DNA of 64,000 bases from Clostridium paridis (GCF_016765615.1 NZ_JAESWA010000024.1:62001-126000); one strand, 5' to 3'. Numbered from the stretch's first letter, positions 26,271 to 35,955 are shown. The notes: generated by a model not told the origin, from the sequence alone. Made by a program: numbers and translations.

Positions 26271-27866
26271 ATGTACAAGTTATTCTTAGCTGACGATGAA
26301 ATAGATTTAATCGATGGCATAAAATCTTTAATATCCTGGGAAGATTATGATATAGAAGTAGTTGGAGAGGCTGATAATGGATTAGATGCATTGAATAGTA
26401 TTATTAATCTTAAGCCAGATATAATTATTATGGATATAAAAATGCCAAAAATGACTGGTTTAGAAGTTCTTGAAGAACTAACAAAAAGAAAAATAAAATC
26501 AAAATGCATAATTTTAAGTGGATATGATGATTTTTCTTTTGCTAAAAAGGCTATTGAATTAAGTGCCTCAAATTACCTTTTAAAACCCTGTAAGCCATCT
26601 GAAATATTAGATGTTGTTTTAAATGTAAAAGAAACATTAGATGTTGAACGTTCAAAGGATGCGCTGTTAAATGAAAACCTATTAACTCTTAAGGAAAAGT
26701 TATTTACAGAACTTATATTAGGTAATCATGACTATTCCAGCGAAAATCTACAATCTAAGCTTAACATGTATAATATTCAAAATGATTTTAATTATATTTT
26801 AGTACCAGTTATATCTTTAGATTATTCCTCAATGATTTATGATATATATAATGAAATAGATATTGACTCAATTAAAATTTCTATTAAAGATTTGATTTAT
26901 AATAATCTAAATAGTCTATTTACCATTGAATTATTAGATTATAAGGAATATATAGTAATAATTTTATTTATATCTAATTGCTACTACTCTTATGAAGAAA
27001 TTAAGCAATCGTTAGTACGATTAAAGGATTCTATAAAAGCTAACCTTGGTTTCACAGTAAGTATTGGAATAGGTGATCCTGTCACCAATTTAAAAGAAAT
27101 TGATAAGTGTTATAAAGAATCATTTCTTGCTATTAATTCAAAATTTTATTTAGGTGATGACATATTAATTTCTATCCATGACGTAAAGGAATCAGAAGCA
27201 AAACAAAGTTTCTACCCAGTTGAGGAAGAACTAGCTATAATAAATGCTTTGAGAACTGGTGATAACTTAATTATAGACAAGTATATTGAATCTTTTTATT
27301 ATGCATTATCAAAAGGTGGATTTCCCTTGAAAAATTATTTGCAAGGTTCAACCTTATCACTTTTAGGTAGTATTTATAAGTTTTGTATAGAAAATGATAT
27401 TAATATTGATTTTGCTTCCACTAAGGATTTTTCACCTTTTCATAGAATATTAAAATGCCAGACTATAAATGAAATTAAGGATCAGGTGAAGCTAATCTTA
27501 GATAAAATATTCAATGAAATAAACAAAAATCATAAAAATAATTCCTTAGTATCTGCAGCGATGAATTATATAATTAATAACTATAATAAAGATATATCTT
27601 TAGAATCTACTGCTAATGTTATATATATAACCCCAACTTATCTCAGTCAATTATTTAAATTAGAAACAGGCGTGAACTTCCTAGAATTTCTTCACAGTTA
27701 TAGAATTGAAAAATCTAAGGAACTTCTAAAGAATCGGACATTAAAAAACTATCAAGTGGCGAAGCTAGTTGGTTATAGTAATGAAAAACACTTTTCTAAA
27801 ACCTTTAAAAAATATACTGGCTTAACACCTAAACAATTTAGAGAAAGTATATCAAATTTTATTTAA
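26271..27866 (+). CDS. YesN-type response regulator (REC + AraC HTH)
   Basis: A 531-residue response regulator. The receiver domain (1-120) has acidic DDE at 8-10, phospho-acceptor Asp55 (IIIMDIKMPK) and Lys106 in the LLKPC segment. A long middle region (about 140-420) is typical of YesN proteins. The C-terminal AraC-type double helix-turn-helix (about 430-531) includes ISLESTANVIYITPTYLSQLF and VAKLVGYSNEKHFSKTFKK. It probably activates the adjacent lipoprotein-glycosidase operon. The middle region may be a ligand or dimerisation domain; I see no known signature there. Confidence 0.93.
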   Translation: MYKLFLADDEIDLIDGIKSLISWEDYDIEVVGEADNGLDALNSIINLKPDIIIMDIKMPKMTGLEVLEELTKRKIKSKCIILSGYDDFSFAKKAIELSASNYLLKPCKPSEILDVVLNVKETLDVERSKDALLNENLLTLKEKLFTELILGNHDYSSENLQSKLNMYNIQNDFNYILVPVISLDYSSMIYDIYNEIDIDSIKISIKDLIYNNLNSLFTIELLDYKEYIVIILFISNCYYSYEEIKQSLVRLKDSIKANLGFTVSIGIGDPVTNLKEIDKCYKESFLAINSKFYLGDDILISIHDVKESEAKQSFYPVEEELAIINALRTGDNLIIDKYIESFYYALSKGGFPLKNYLQGSTLSLLGSIYKFCIENDINIDFASTKDFSPFHRILKCQTINEIKDQVKLILDKIFNEINKNHKNNSLVSAAMNYIINNYNKDISLESTANVIYITPTYLSQLFKLETGVNFLEFLHSYRIEKSKELLKNRTLKNYQVAKLVGYSNEKHFSKTFKKYTGLTPKQFRESISNFI

Positions 27867-27868
27867 GC

Positions 27869-27900
27869 AAAAGCCTTAGGCTTTCACCTAAGGCTTTTTA
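27869..27900. terminator. Bidirectional terminator
   Basis: AAAAGCCTTAGG (27869-27880) pairs with CCTAAGGCTTTT (27887-27898). It separates the yesN-like and manC genes. Confidence 0.85.
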
Positions 27901-28968
27901 CAAATACCTTTTTAAGTTCTCTTTTTCTCCAATGGTATTAAATAAATGCTTTATTTCTTGATCTCTACTTTTATCCATAACCAGTATTACATCACCAGCA
28001 TCTACTATTACTAAATCTTTAATTCCAAACCCAATTATAAGGTTTTTATCATTTCCAAATACAGAACAATTTTCACATTCTTCTAGAAAAACCCCATTAG
28101 TTATTGAGTTAGAATTTTGATTATTCAGAAATCTACTCAGTGCTCCAAAGCTTCCTATATCATCCCAAAAGAACTCACCTTTTATCACATAGGCTCTTCT
28201 GGTTTTCTGCATTACCCCAAAATCTATTGATATTCCATCAATAAGTTTATATTGTTCCTTTATTACCTCTTCTTCATTTTCTTCTCCTAGGCTTTTATAT
28301 ATTTCCATAAGAGATTTATACATTTTAGGAATATATTTTTCTATTTCTCTTAGTATTACATCCGCTCTAAATATAAACATTCCAGAATTCCATAGATAAG
28401 TTCCCTTAATTAAAAAATCCTTTGCTACCTCCAAATTTGGTTTTTCAGTGAATCTAGCTACTTTATATGATGGAAAATTTCCTCCTATTCTCTCACCCAT
28501 CTCTATATATCCGTATCCAGTTTCAGGTCTAGTTGGATCAATTCCTAAGGTTACTATACCTCTTCTTCTTTCTGCTATCTCTACTGCCTGCTCCAAAGTC
28601 TCAATATAGTTTTTTTCACCCTCAATATGATGATCTGATGGAAGAACTATCATAAGAGCATCCTTATCTTTTTTAAGGAGTTTAACGGCTGAAAGACCTA
28701 TACATGTGGCAGTTTCTTTATTTTCAGGTTCAAAAAATATATTTTCTTCCTTAAACCCTTCCAATTCCTCCCTTATTTTTGGGAGATAATCTTTATTGGT
28801 CACTATATAAACATTGTCTTTTTCCACTAGAGGGTTTATTCTATCAACAGTATTTTGTAAGAAGCTTTTGCTATTAACTACTTTAAGAAACTGCTTTGGA
28901 TTTGCTCCTCTTGAAAGGGGGTAAAGCCTTGTCCCTTTTCCTCCGGCTAATATTAATGCGTATAACAA
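27898..28968 (-). CDS. manC: Mannose-1-phosphate guanylyltransferase
   Basis: A 356-residue nucleotidyltransferase that makes GDP-mannose from mannose 1-phosphate and GTP. The N-terminal LILAGGKGTRLYPLSR is the pyrophosphorylase signature; PKQFL, VLPSDHH, FTEKP and LWNSGMF follow. There is no C-terminal phosphomannose-isomerase domain, so it is monofunctional. The frame can be read back to 29037, but a TTG at 28968, 8 bases after GGAGTGAAGG, gives the family-typical start. No other capsule genes lie here; the RmlD-like reductase at 59.4 kb is unlinked. The product may feed glycans or glycoproteins. Confidence 0.88.
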   Translation of the reverse strand: MLYALILAGGKGTRLYPLSRGANPKQFLKVVNSKSFLQNTVDRINPLVEKDNVYIVTNKDYLPKIREELEGFKEENIFFEPENKETATCIGLSAVKLLKKDKDALMIVLPSDHHIEGEKNYIETLEQAVEIAERRRGIVTLGIDPTRPETGYGYIEMGERIGGNFPSYKVARFTEKPNLEVAKDFLIKGTYLWNSGMFIFRADVILREIEKYIPKMYKSLMEIYKSLGEENEEEVIKEQYKLIDGISIDFGVMQKTRRAYVIKGEFFWDDIGSFGALSRFLNNQNSNSITNGVFLEECENCSVFGNDKNLIIGFGIKDLVIVDAGDVILVMDKSRDQEIKHLFNTIGEKENLKRYL

Positions 28969-29140
28969 TGCCTTCACTCCATAAATTGTTATATAGTATT
29001 TTATGAAAAGTGTATTTTTTTTGTGATAAATTTCCATTTAGAATAAAAATAAGATAATTATTCTTTTTTAATGTAAAATAATATAGTATAATTTCTATAG
29101 TCTTTATTTTTAGATAATTTTTTTCCATTAGGAGGAATTT

Positions 29141-30193
29141 ATGAATACAATTGACTTAATTAACAAAGGTAAGGAAACACATATCCTTAGCAAAGAAGAA
29201 ATACTTGAAATATTAAAAGATGATAGTATTAATGATGAACTATTTAAAGCTGCTGATGCCGTTAGACAAAAATACTTAGGTGACTATGTTCATTTAAGAG
29301 GATTATTAGAATTTACAAATATTTGTAAAAGAAATTGCTTGTACTGTGGTCTAAGAAGAGATAATAAAAATCTTAAAAGATATAGACTTTCTTATGAAGA
29401 AATAATGGATTTTGTTAATAAAGCTGTTAGTTACGGATATAAAACCATTGTGCTTCAAGGTGGGGAAGATGATTATTTCACTGTTGAAAAAATGAAAGAG
29501 ATAGTTTCTGATATTAAAGCTTTAGGCGTCGCTATCACTTTAAGCCTTGGTGAAAAAACCTTTGAAGAATACAAAGCATTTAAAGAAGTAGGTGCAGATA
29601 GATATTTAATAAGAATTGAAACTACTGATAAAAAACTATATGAAGACATGGATCCTGGAATGAGTCATGAAGAAAGAAAAAGATGTCTTAGAGATTTAAG
29701 AGCTTTAGGCTATGAAGTTGGATCAGGAGCTTTGGTAGGACTTCCTGGACAAACCTTAGAATCTTTAGCTGATGATATCCTGTTCTTTAAGGAATTAGAT
29801 GCTGATATGATTGGTATAGGACCATTTATACCTAACGAAGATACACCTCTTGCTAATGAAAAAGGTGGTGATTTTACTCTAGCATTAAAAATGATGGCTT
29901 TAGTTAGATTGGTACTCCCTGATATTAATATACCTGCCACTACAGCTATGGAATCACTAAATAAGGAAGGTAGAGTTATAGCATTACAATCTGGCGCAAA
30001 TGTTGTTATGCCAAATGTAACTGAAGGAGAATATAGAGCACTATATGCTCTTTACCCAGGAAAGATATGTATTAGTGATACCCCTGCTCACTGCAGAGGA
30101 TGTATTACTGGCAAGGTTACTAGATTAGGCAGGAAAATATCTGATGGTCCTGGCTTTAGAGGTAACGGAACAAGTCCGAAAGTTAGAATTTAA
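29141..30193 (+). CDS. hydE: [FeFe]-hydrogenase H-cluster maturase HydE (radical SAM)
   Basis: A 350-residue radical SAM protein. The cluster motif Cys62-x3-Cys66-x2-Cys69 lies in NICKRNCLYCG, followed by YKTIVLQGGED, SLGEKT and GSGALVGLPGQT. HydE acts with HydF and HydG to build the 2Fe subcluster of [FeFe] hydrogenase. The C-terminal CISDTPAHCRGC segment fits the family. It starts with ATG behind TAGGAGG. HydF and HydG are not in the window, as is common in clostridia. The close relative PylB is excluded mainly by the anaerobic context and the whole-length HydE pattern. Confidence 0.93.
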   Translation: MNTIDLINKGKETHILSKEEILEILKDDSINDELFKAADAVRQKYLGDYVHLRGLLEFTNICKRNCLYCGLRRDNKNLKRYRLSYEEIMDFVNKAVSYGYKTIVLQGGEDDYFTVEKMKEIVSDIKALGVAITLSLGEKTFEEYKAFKEVGADRYLIRIETTDKKLYEDMDPGMSHEERKRCLRDLRALGYEVGSGALVGLPGQTLESLADDILFFKELDADMIGIGPFIPNEDTPLANEKGGDFTLALKMMALVRLVLPDINIPATTAMESLNKEGRVIALQSGANVVMPNVTEGEYRALYALYPGKICISDTPAHCRGCITGKVTRLGRKISDGPGFRGNGTSPKVRI

Positions 30194-30200
30194 ATAAAAT

Positions 30201-30240
30201 GAACCTGTAATAGTTTCTATATTACAGGTTCTCTTTATTT
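30201..30240 (+). terminator. Terminator of hydE (probably bidirectional)
   Basis: GAACCTGTAATA (30201-30212) pairs with TATTACAGGTTC (30220-30231), followed by TCTTTATTTTT. Confidence 0.8.
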
Positions 30241-30873
30241 TTATATAAAAATATTATTCTCTTTAAACTTCTTTTCTACTATCTCAGTTACAGATTTATT
30301 TATTTTTAGCTTAATTTTATATGCACTGGATTCTTCATTTACTGATATTAAATAAACAATATAGTCTTTTGCTTCTTCCTTTTGAACTATCTTTATTTCA
30401 TTCCATGGTATTAATTCACCATCACTTAATAGTAAACCTTCACTAATCATTTGAATATTATACTTTTTATACATTACATAGCTGAATATAACTATACTAA
30501 GTACTGCTACAAATGTAATATTAAGTGCTATTGTGGAAATATCACTAAAGGAAACTAGACCTGGAAGTAATCCATTATGTTGTCTAATATTAATAAACTC
30601 TATTATGCCCATTAGAATTATTATAGTAATTAAGCCTATTATTTCATCTATTGATATTATGCGTACAAATGTAGTTATAATATTTGTATATCTTTTTCTT
30701 GCTAAGATAGGCCTTATAACTTTCAAATATGAAATATATACTACGGCAAGTATACACCCTAGTACAAAGGTTACATTTAACTTTAAAACTTCTGAAATAG
30801 CAAGATCTACTAGTAATACCATTGCCAAAATATTTTGTGTTGTTCTTTCTTTTAGTTTTAAAATATAATTCAT
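30241..30873 (-). CDS. Uncharacterised integral membrane protein
   Basis: A 210-residue protein with about five hydrophobic helices in residues 15-135 and a cytoplasmic C-terminal tail (about 145-210) of the YcxB/PH-like type: a LLLSDGELIPWNEIKIV strand pattern followed by a charged beta region and a terminal helix. The PH-like reading is an impression, not a firm assignment. ATG follows AAGGGGAAGTTATT. It is a single gene between the hydE terminator and the MFS gene; no function can be assigned. Confidence 0.7.
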   Translation of the reverse strand: MNYILKLKERTTQNILAMVLLVDLAISEVLKLNVTFVLGCILAVVYISYLKVIRPILARKRYTNIITTFVRIISIDEIIGLITIIILMGIIEFINIRQHNGLLPGLVSFSDISTIALNITFVAVLSIVIFSYVMYKKYNIQMISEGLLLSDGELIPWNEIKIVQKEEAKDYIVYLISVNEESSAYKIKLKINKSVTEIVEKKFKENNIFI

Positions 30874-30964
30874 AATAACTTCCCCTTACATTTTTACTAT
30901 ATATGTAAATTATATAGTTTTTTTCAAGAAAGATTCATGATACTATTAACTTTTTATAGAAATT

Positions 30965-30991
30965 GCCTCAAGAAAAAATATTTTTTGAGGC
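30965..30991 (-). terminator. Terminator-like hairpin after the MFS gene
   Basis: GCCTCAA (30965-30971) pairs with TTGAGGC (30985-30991), extended by A/T pairing. The minus-strand T tract is poor. Confidence 0.5.
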
Positions 30992-31007
30992 TAGAATTAA
31001 CAATTTC

Positions 31008-32222
31008 CTATTTTTCTAATTTTCTTTCATCTTCACTAACTTCTATAACTTTATACTTTCTTAATTTAAAAAGTATAAATATTATAGCAGGAATATACAT
31101 CCCTCCAACTATTCCAAAGGTCATAGTGAATCCAATCTTATCTGCTATAAGCCCGAATAAAGGGAAAATACAAATCATGAATAAACTAAAGCATAAGCTA
31201 TCCACTGAAAGTATTGTTGCTCTATACTCCGATGGTATTCTTGAATTAATATAATCACTTAAAATGGTATATGCTAATCCTCCAGTTATAGATGTTAGTA
31301 AGAAAAAAAACACAGACAAGTTCTGCCATACCGCAAGACCCGTTAGAGCTAATATATTTACAGTAGATATTCCAATTAGTATCCCTTTAATTTTAAAGAA
31401 ATTCTCAATTTTATATGCATATTTTGAAAATATTGCTTCAAACAAACTACCTAATGCACAAATTAATGCTATAGATGTCTTTGTATAATCCAAATCCTCA
31501 AAATACTTTTGACAATAAAAGAATACGGTAGTTTGAAGACTTCCTATCAAAGCAGAAAATAAAATTAAATATAAAACTACTTTTCTTACTTTCAATACCT
31601 TAACACTGGTGACTAATTGTCCTATTAATGCATTATTTTCTTTGCATCCATTTTCTGTAGTAACTTCAGTAAATCCAAAAGTTATTATTAATGCTATAAT
31701 TTCTACTATTAACCCTAAAATATATGCATATATAAAACTTAAATCTGCAAGTATTCCTCCTAGTAGTACTGCTATTCCCTGGGCAATTGACATAAAAAAT
31801 GCAAGATTACCCCATATAATCTTATATTTTTCTTCTTTATTTAGTCCTTTTAAACTATCATATACTAATGCCTCTGCAGAACCTGAATTTAAATTCTTAG
31901 CAGCTGCACAAAATATAAATGCTATTGTAAATCCTAAAAAACTATTAGCTGTTATCATCAGAATACTTGATATAATTTGAAGAATTCTGCCAAGTATTAA
32001 GGTAAATCTCTTCCCATATATATCTGCAATTGCTCCAGTAGGTAATTCAAATAATAAGCTTGTAATATGATAAATAGATTCTACTAATCCTATCTGAACA
32101 AGAGACATTCCCTTAAATGCAAGATATAGTACCCAAATTGCTGATGTTACATTTAATTGTATTAAAAAACTATAAATATAGCTTATTGATATATTTCTAT
32201 TTAAACTTTTCTTCATATTCAT
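31008..32222 (-). CDS. MFS transporter
   Basis: A 404-residue major facilitator with about 12 membrane helices. The loop after helix 2, LLFELPTGAIADIYGKRFTL, carries the MFS motif A pattern (G-x-x-aD-x-x-GkR). The family resembles small clostridial drug/metabolite exporters; the substrate is unknown. ATG 32222 follows AAGGAGTG. The gene stands alone; a hairpin in its upstream DNA (AATAAGCC near 32268 with GGCTTAT near 32312) could affect its leader. Confidence 0.88.
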   Translation of the reverse strand: MNMKKSLNRNISISYIYSFLIQLNVTSAIWVLYLAFKGMSLVQIGLVESIYHITSLLFELPTGAIADIYGKRFTLILGRILQIISSILMITANSFLGFTIAFIFCAAAKNLNSGSAEALVYDSLKGLNKEEKYKIIWGNLAFFMSIAQGIAVLLGGILADLSFIYAYILGLIVEIIALIITFGFTEVTTENGCKENNALIGQLVTSVKVLKVRKVVLYLILFSALIGSLQTTVFFYCQKYFEDLDYTKTSIALICALGSLFEAIFSKYAYKIENFFKIKGILIGISTVNILALTGLAVWQNLSVFFFLLTSITGGLAYTILSDYINSRIPSEYRATILSVDSLCFSLFMICIFPLFGLIADKIGFTMTFGIVGGMYIPAIIFILFKLRKYKVIEVSEDERKLEK

Positions 32223-32349
32223 TGATATACACTCCTTTGAAAATCTTTTTACTAAAATAAAAATAAGCCCCTGTCTTTTTTATTAAAAATCAAAGACATA
32301 ATAAGGCTTATAAGAAAAAGTGTATCCAATATAAAGAAATCTCTATTTT

Positions 32350-32383
32350 ATATAAAAAGGCTCAAGATATCCACCTTGAGCCT
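32350..32383 (-). terminator. Terminator of the 58-residue protein gene
   Basis: AGGCTCAAG (32358-32366) pairs with CTTGAGCCT (32375-32383), followed on the minus strand by TTTTTATAT. It lies 20 bases after the stop at 32404. Confidence 0.8.
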
Positions 32384-32403
32384 AAAAAACTTAAATAATA
32401 ATC

Positions 32404-32580
32404 TTATGAAACAAAAAGATACTTTTTAGAGTCAAGGTTATATATAAAATAATTAGTACTTATTCTAAAAATGGACGCACTTCTCCCGTAGAAGTCCAAA
32501 ATTGCACTTTTCATTACGGAGCTGCTATATTTCCACTGTTTATTTAATTTAAACTTTACAGTACCAATTATATTAGTCAT
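32404..32580 (-). CDS. Small basic protein, 58 residues, unknown
   Basis: A short gene starting MTNIIGTVKFKLNKQW and ending KKYLFVS, with ATG at 32580 and the excellent ribosome binding site AAGGAGG 8 bases upstream. It is closed by its own terminator. The protein is basic (many Lys/Arg), has several aromatic residues and no membrane segment or Cys. It lies 73 bases after the ABC-2 permease operon on the same strand and could be its last gene. I do not recognise a family. The complete RBS-ORF-terminator arrangement is the reason for calling it. Confidence 0.7.
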   Translation of the reverse strand: MTNIIGTVKFKLNKQWKYSSSVMKSAILDFYGRSASIFRISTNYFIYNLDSKKYLFVS

Positions 32581-32653
32581 AATCTATCCTCCTTATAAAA
32601 TAATACATTAATTATATTAAACATTTAATTCCCTGTCAATATATTACAACTTA

Positions 32654-33802
32654 TTACTCTCCCACTAGACTCATCTCTTTATTAGAATATTTTATCTTAT
32701 ATGCTGCAATTACCAAGAATGTGCCTATAAATGCTATAAGGGTTATTATATTTATTAAAATATCTTTAAAATCTCCTATTCCATTTTGATATTTCTCCAA
32801 TATATCCATAACCCAGCTTTGAGGAAATACATAAGATATACTCCTTATATTCTGGGGAATCCATTCAACCGGAACAAAACAACCACTTACCATGCAACTT
32901 ACATTCATTAATAAATTACTCACTAGCCCTGATACTTTATCATCCTTTATTGCTATTCCCATCATAGTTGTAAATGCTATAGCAACTAATGATATTAATA
33001 ATAGAGCAAATAGTAGCATCGGCATCGGAACCCCTGTGGTTATTTTAAACACCCATTCCATAAAAAATACTGTGAGCAACATTTGTATCAATAATATTGA
33101 CAAGTTTGCTAGTATATTTGCTCCAATGAATTTCAACGGAGTTACTGGTGAAGCAAATATCCTACTATAGCAATTACTTCTTTTTTCTTCTAACATAATA
33201 TCAGACGTAGCACTAGCTCTTATCATCATAAAGAATATCAATATTCCAACAGACATTTGGGTTACTTGAAAATCGTATTTTTTGTCTTCTAAATTATACT
33301 GGTTAACACTAATGATTTTATTACCACTCTCATCCATAATCTTATAATACGTTTCTTTAATTCCTTTAGCCCCTTGGGCCATTTGTGTTAGTGTTCCTGA
33401 TTTATCATTTATGCTAGACTGTAATGAATTTTTCAAACTGCTATCACTACCCATAATTATTGATATCTTATTATCTGTACCTTTTAGTATTGCATCTTCA
33501 AATCCTTTAGGAATTATATAAGCTCCATCTATTTCTCTATTTTTTATCTTTTGATCTAATTCACTTTCACTTTCAAAATACGTAATATTTCCTTTATTAA
33601 CTTTGGTTCCTTCTATAACATATTTTGAGCTTGTAGTTTTATCTAAATCCATGACACCATAATTTAAAGTCCCACCCATTGATGAAAATAATTTTATAAA
33701 TGCAAGGGTTGCTGCAACCGGAATTAATAATTGTGCTATTATTAACTTTGAATTGAATATTAACTTCAGATTTTTTCTTACTAGATAAAAAAATTCACTC
33801 AT
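32654..33802 (-). CDS. ABC-2 type permease
   Basis: A 382-residue permease: an N-terminal membrane helix (about 20-38), a large extracellular domain (about 40-180) and five further helices in the C-terminal half, including the segment with SGCFVPVEWIP that is typical of ABC2_membrane_3 proteins. It overlaps the preceding permease gene by four bases (33799-33802), so the two are translationally coupled and likely form a heterodimer driven by the ATPase at 34940. Substrate unknown; such systems often export antimicrobials or lipids. Confidence 0.9.
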   Translation of the reverse strand: MSEFFYLVRKNLKLIFNSKLIIAQLLIPVAATLAFIKLFSSMGGTLNYGVMDLDKTTSSKYVIEGTKVNKGNITYFESESELDQKIKNREIDGAYIIPKGFEDAILKGTDNKISIIMGSDSSLKNSLQSSINDKSGTLTQMAQGAKGIKETYYKIMDESGNKIISVNQYNLEDKKYDFQVTQMSVGILIFFMMIRASATSDIMLEEKRSNCYSRIFASPVTPLKFIGANILANLSILLIQMLLTVFFMEWVFKITTGVPMPMLLFALLLISLVAIAFTTMMGIAIKDDKVSGLVSNLLMNVSCMVSGCFVPVEWIPQNIRSISYVFPQSWVMDILEKYQNGIGDFKDILINIITLIAFIGTFLVIAAYKIKYSNKEMSLVGE

Positions 33803-34929
33803 GATAACTTCTCCTCTCCCTTGATCTTTAAATAAGAAATTAGGATTAATATTAATGTTAGCGTTAAATTAATTGCAACAGATGTTGAGACTTTGCTATA
33901 ATCACCACCATAAATCATGTTTATTATTGATCTATTAGCCCATCTAAGTGGTGAAAACTTTGTGATTAAATCAAAGACAAAGGGAATGTTATCACCGAAA
34001 TAAACATATCCTCCACCTAAAAAGGTCAAGGCTGGAATAACTACAGCCTGAATCATTGTATTTGCTACTCTTTCCTCTTTAAATAAGAACCCAAAGGTTA
34101 CCCCTAAGGCTGCTGCAAAAAGATTTAATGTTATAAAAATGGTGAACAAAGTTAGTAAATCTGTTCCATAATAGATTCCTATTATTTCCTTGAGTATGAT
34201 AAAAGGAACTGTCATTAATACCATGTTAAATATAGTCATACTTAAGATTCTGGAAATGATATATTGAAGCTTTGATACTCCTGCAAGAAATATTCTTCCT
34301 TCTGTCCCATTTCTTCTTTGAGTGTTTACTATTCCTAATGAAAACAAGCTTATATACATAATTATCATGGTGAATTCTGCTACTCCATAGTAATCATACG
34401 AAGTCATTTCTCTTTTTAACTCTATCTTCTTAAAATCTGTAAAATCTTTTTGAACTTTACTAAAATCAATATTTCCAATAGCCCCTGGATTTATTTTCTC
34501 AATAGAATACATTACATTAAATTTATCTGCAATTGTATTTAAAACTCCATAAACAATTTCAGTTGAAACACTTCCATTATTATTTCTATAAACTTTTACT
34601 TCTTTATCGGTAAAACTTATTGCTAATGAATCATAATTTTTCCCAATTTTTTCATTGGCTTCATTTATATCTTGTACTTTTTCCATATCAAAATCTATTT
34701 TACCTTGCAAAGACTTAAACACATCAAGAAATTGAGCACTTGCTTCTTTTCCATCAGAAACATAATATACCTTGACTTTTTCCATTTCATAATTAGAATA
34801 GAATACATTTTTCAATACAAATCCTAACACTAATGTTAGTACTATTGGATAAAACAAAATTGTCATGATATACTTACTAGATTTATTTGCCAATATATCA
34901 TATTTAATTATTGCAAATATCTTTCTCAT
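33799..34929 (-). CDS. ABC-2 type permease
   Basis: A 376-residue permease with the same layout as its downstream partner: helix at about 20-40, an extracellular domain to about 170, then five or six helices (TMIIMYISLFSLGIVNTQRRNG, ATPase contact region near GVSKLQYIISRIL, PALTFLGGGYVYFG). It starts 10 bases after the ATPase gene ends and overlaps the next gene by four bases. The three genes form one exporter. Confidence 0.9.
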   Translation of the reverse strand: MRKIFAIIKYDILANKSSKYIMTILFYPIVLTLVLGFVLKNVFYSNYEMEKVKVYYVSDGKEASAQFLDVFKSLQGKIDFDMEKVQDINEANEKIGKNYDSLAISFTDKEVKVYRNNNGSVSTEIVYGVLNTIADKFNVMYSIEKINPGAIGNIDFSKVQKDFTDFKKIELKREMTSYDYYGVAEFTMIIMYISLFSLGIVNTQRRNGTEGRIFLAGVSKLQYIISRILSMTIFNMVLMTVPFIILKEIIGIYYGTDLLTLFTIFITLNLFAAALGVTFGFLFKEERVANTMIQAVVIPALTFLGGGYVYFGDNIPFVFDLITKFSPLRWANRSIINMIYGGDYSKVSTSVAINLTLTLILILISYLKIKGEEKLS

Positions 34930-34939
34930 GATATCACCT

Positions 34940-35875
34940 CTAATCTCTTAAATTTCTTCCAGTTAAATTTAAAAATACAGTCTCAAGGTTAATATCTGTA
35001 TATCCTATATTTCTAATTTTTACTTCTTTAGAAGTTAAATAATCAATAATCAAATTAAGATTACTTACTTCTCTAAGGGAATTTATATTTAGAACTTCAT
35101 CCTTAATAATTAAACTTTTAACCCCTTTTATATTTAGTATTTCTTCCTTATCAATATTTTTAATATCTGAAATCTCAACTTCTAAGTTTTGAGTATCTGA
35201 AACCATTGTAATTAACTCTTCTTGAGTCCCTTCTGCTATTATCTTTCCTTTATCCATTATGGCAATCCTATTACACAAGTTTTCAACTTCTTCCATATAG
35301 TGAGAAGTATATATAACAGTACATCCATCTTGATTTAATTTTTTTACTGATTCTAATATATGATTTCTGGATTGAGGATCTATTCCTACTGTAGGTTCAT
35401 CCATAATTACAAGTTCAGGTTTATGAACTATTCCACATGCTATATTAAGCCTTCTCATCATTCCGCCAGAGAAATTTTTAGCTTTATTCTTTCTATGCTC
35501 TAAAAGCCCAGTAAACTCTAAAGCATATTCTACAGCTTCTTTTAGTGCTTTTCCTTTAATTCCATAAATTGATCCGAAAAATTTAATATTTTCTTCTGCT
35601 GATAATTCCCTATAGATAGCTAAATTTTGAGGCACTATCCCTATTTTCTTTTTTATTTCCTTCCCATATTCTTTTTGTTCTTTTTCAAAGATCTGTATTT
35701 CTCCACCATTACTCTTTAGAAGACCTATAATTATATTTATGGTTGTACTCTTTCCTGCACCATTAGGTCCTAATAGTCCAAATACTTCACCCTTTTCTAC
35801 CGATAGTGAAATATTATCTACTGCTAGAAAATTTCCATATCTCTTTTCTAAATTGTTTATATTTAAAATCTTCAT
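34940..35875 (-). CDS. ABC transporter ATP-binding protein (ABC-2 exporter)
   Basis: A 311-residue ATPase with Walker A GPNGAGKST, Q-loop GIVPQN, signature FSGGMMRRL, Walker B ELVIMDEPT and switch His in YTSHYMEE. The C-terminal 80 residues form the regulatory extension found in antibiotic/lipid exporter ATPases. First gene of the three-gene exporter operon, with ATG behind AAGGAGGGAATATA. The adjacent LuxR-type two-component system probably controls it. Confidence 0.94.
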   Translation of the reverse strand: MKILNINNLEKRYGNFLAVDNISLSVEKGEVFGLLGPNGAGKSTTINIIIGLLKSNGGEIQIFEKEQKEYGKEIKKKIGIVPQNLAIYRELSAEENIKFFGSIYGIKGKALKEAVEYALEFTGLLEHRKNKAKNFSGGMMRRLNIACGIVHKPELVIMDEPTVGIDPQSRNHILESVKKLNQDGCTVIYTSHYMEEVENLCNRIAIMDKGKIIAEGTQEELITMVSDTQNLEVEISDIKNIDKEEILNIKGVKSLIIKDEVLNINSLREVSNLNLIIDYLTSKEVKIRNIGYTDINLETVFLNLTGRNLRD

Positions 35876-35911
35876 TATATTCCCTCCTTTAACTTATATT
35901 TTAAGTATAAT

Positions 35912-35943
35912 AAAAAACCTTCTACTTTCTTAGGGTAGAAGGT
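35912..35943 (-). terminator. Hairpin between response regulator and ABC operon
   Basis: ACCTTCTAC (35917-35925) pairs with GTAGAAGGT (35935-35943), then TTTTTATTATA on the minus strand. It ends the two-component transcript and may also attenuate the ABC operon. Confidence 0.75.
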
Positions 35944-35955
35944 CACAACTTATAT

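Noticed and set aside
28883-29128. Minus-strand 81-residue ORF near manC
   Set aside because: It overlaps manC in another frame and lacks a ribosome binding site.
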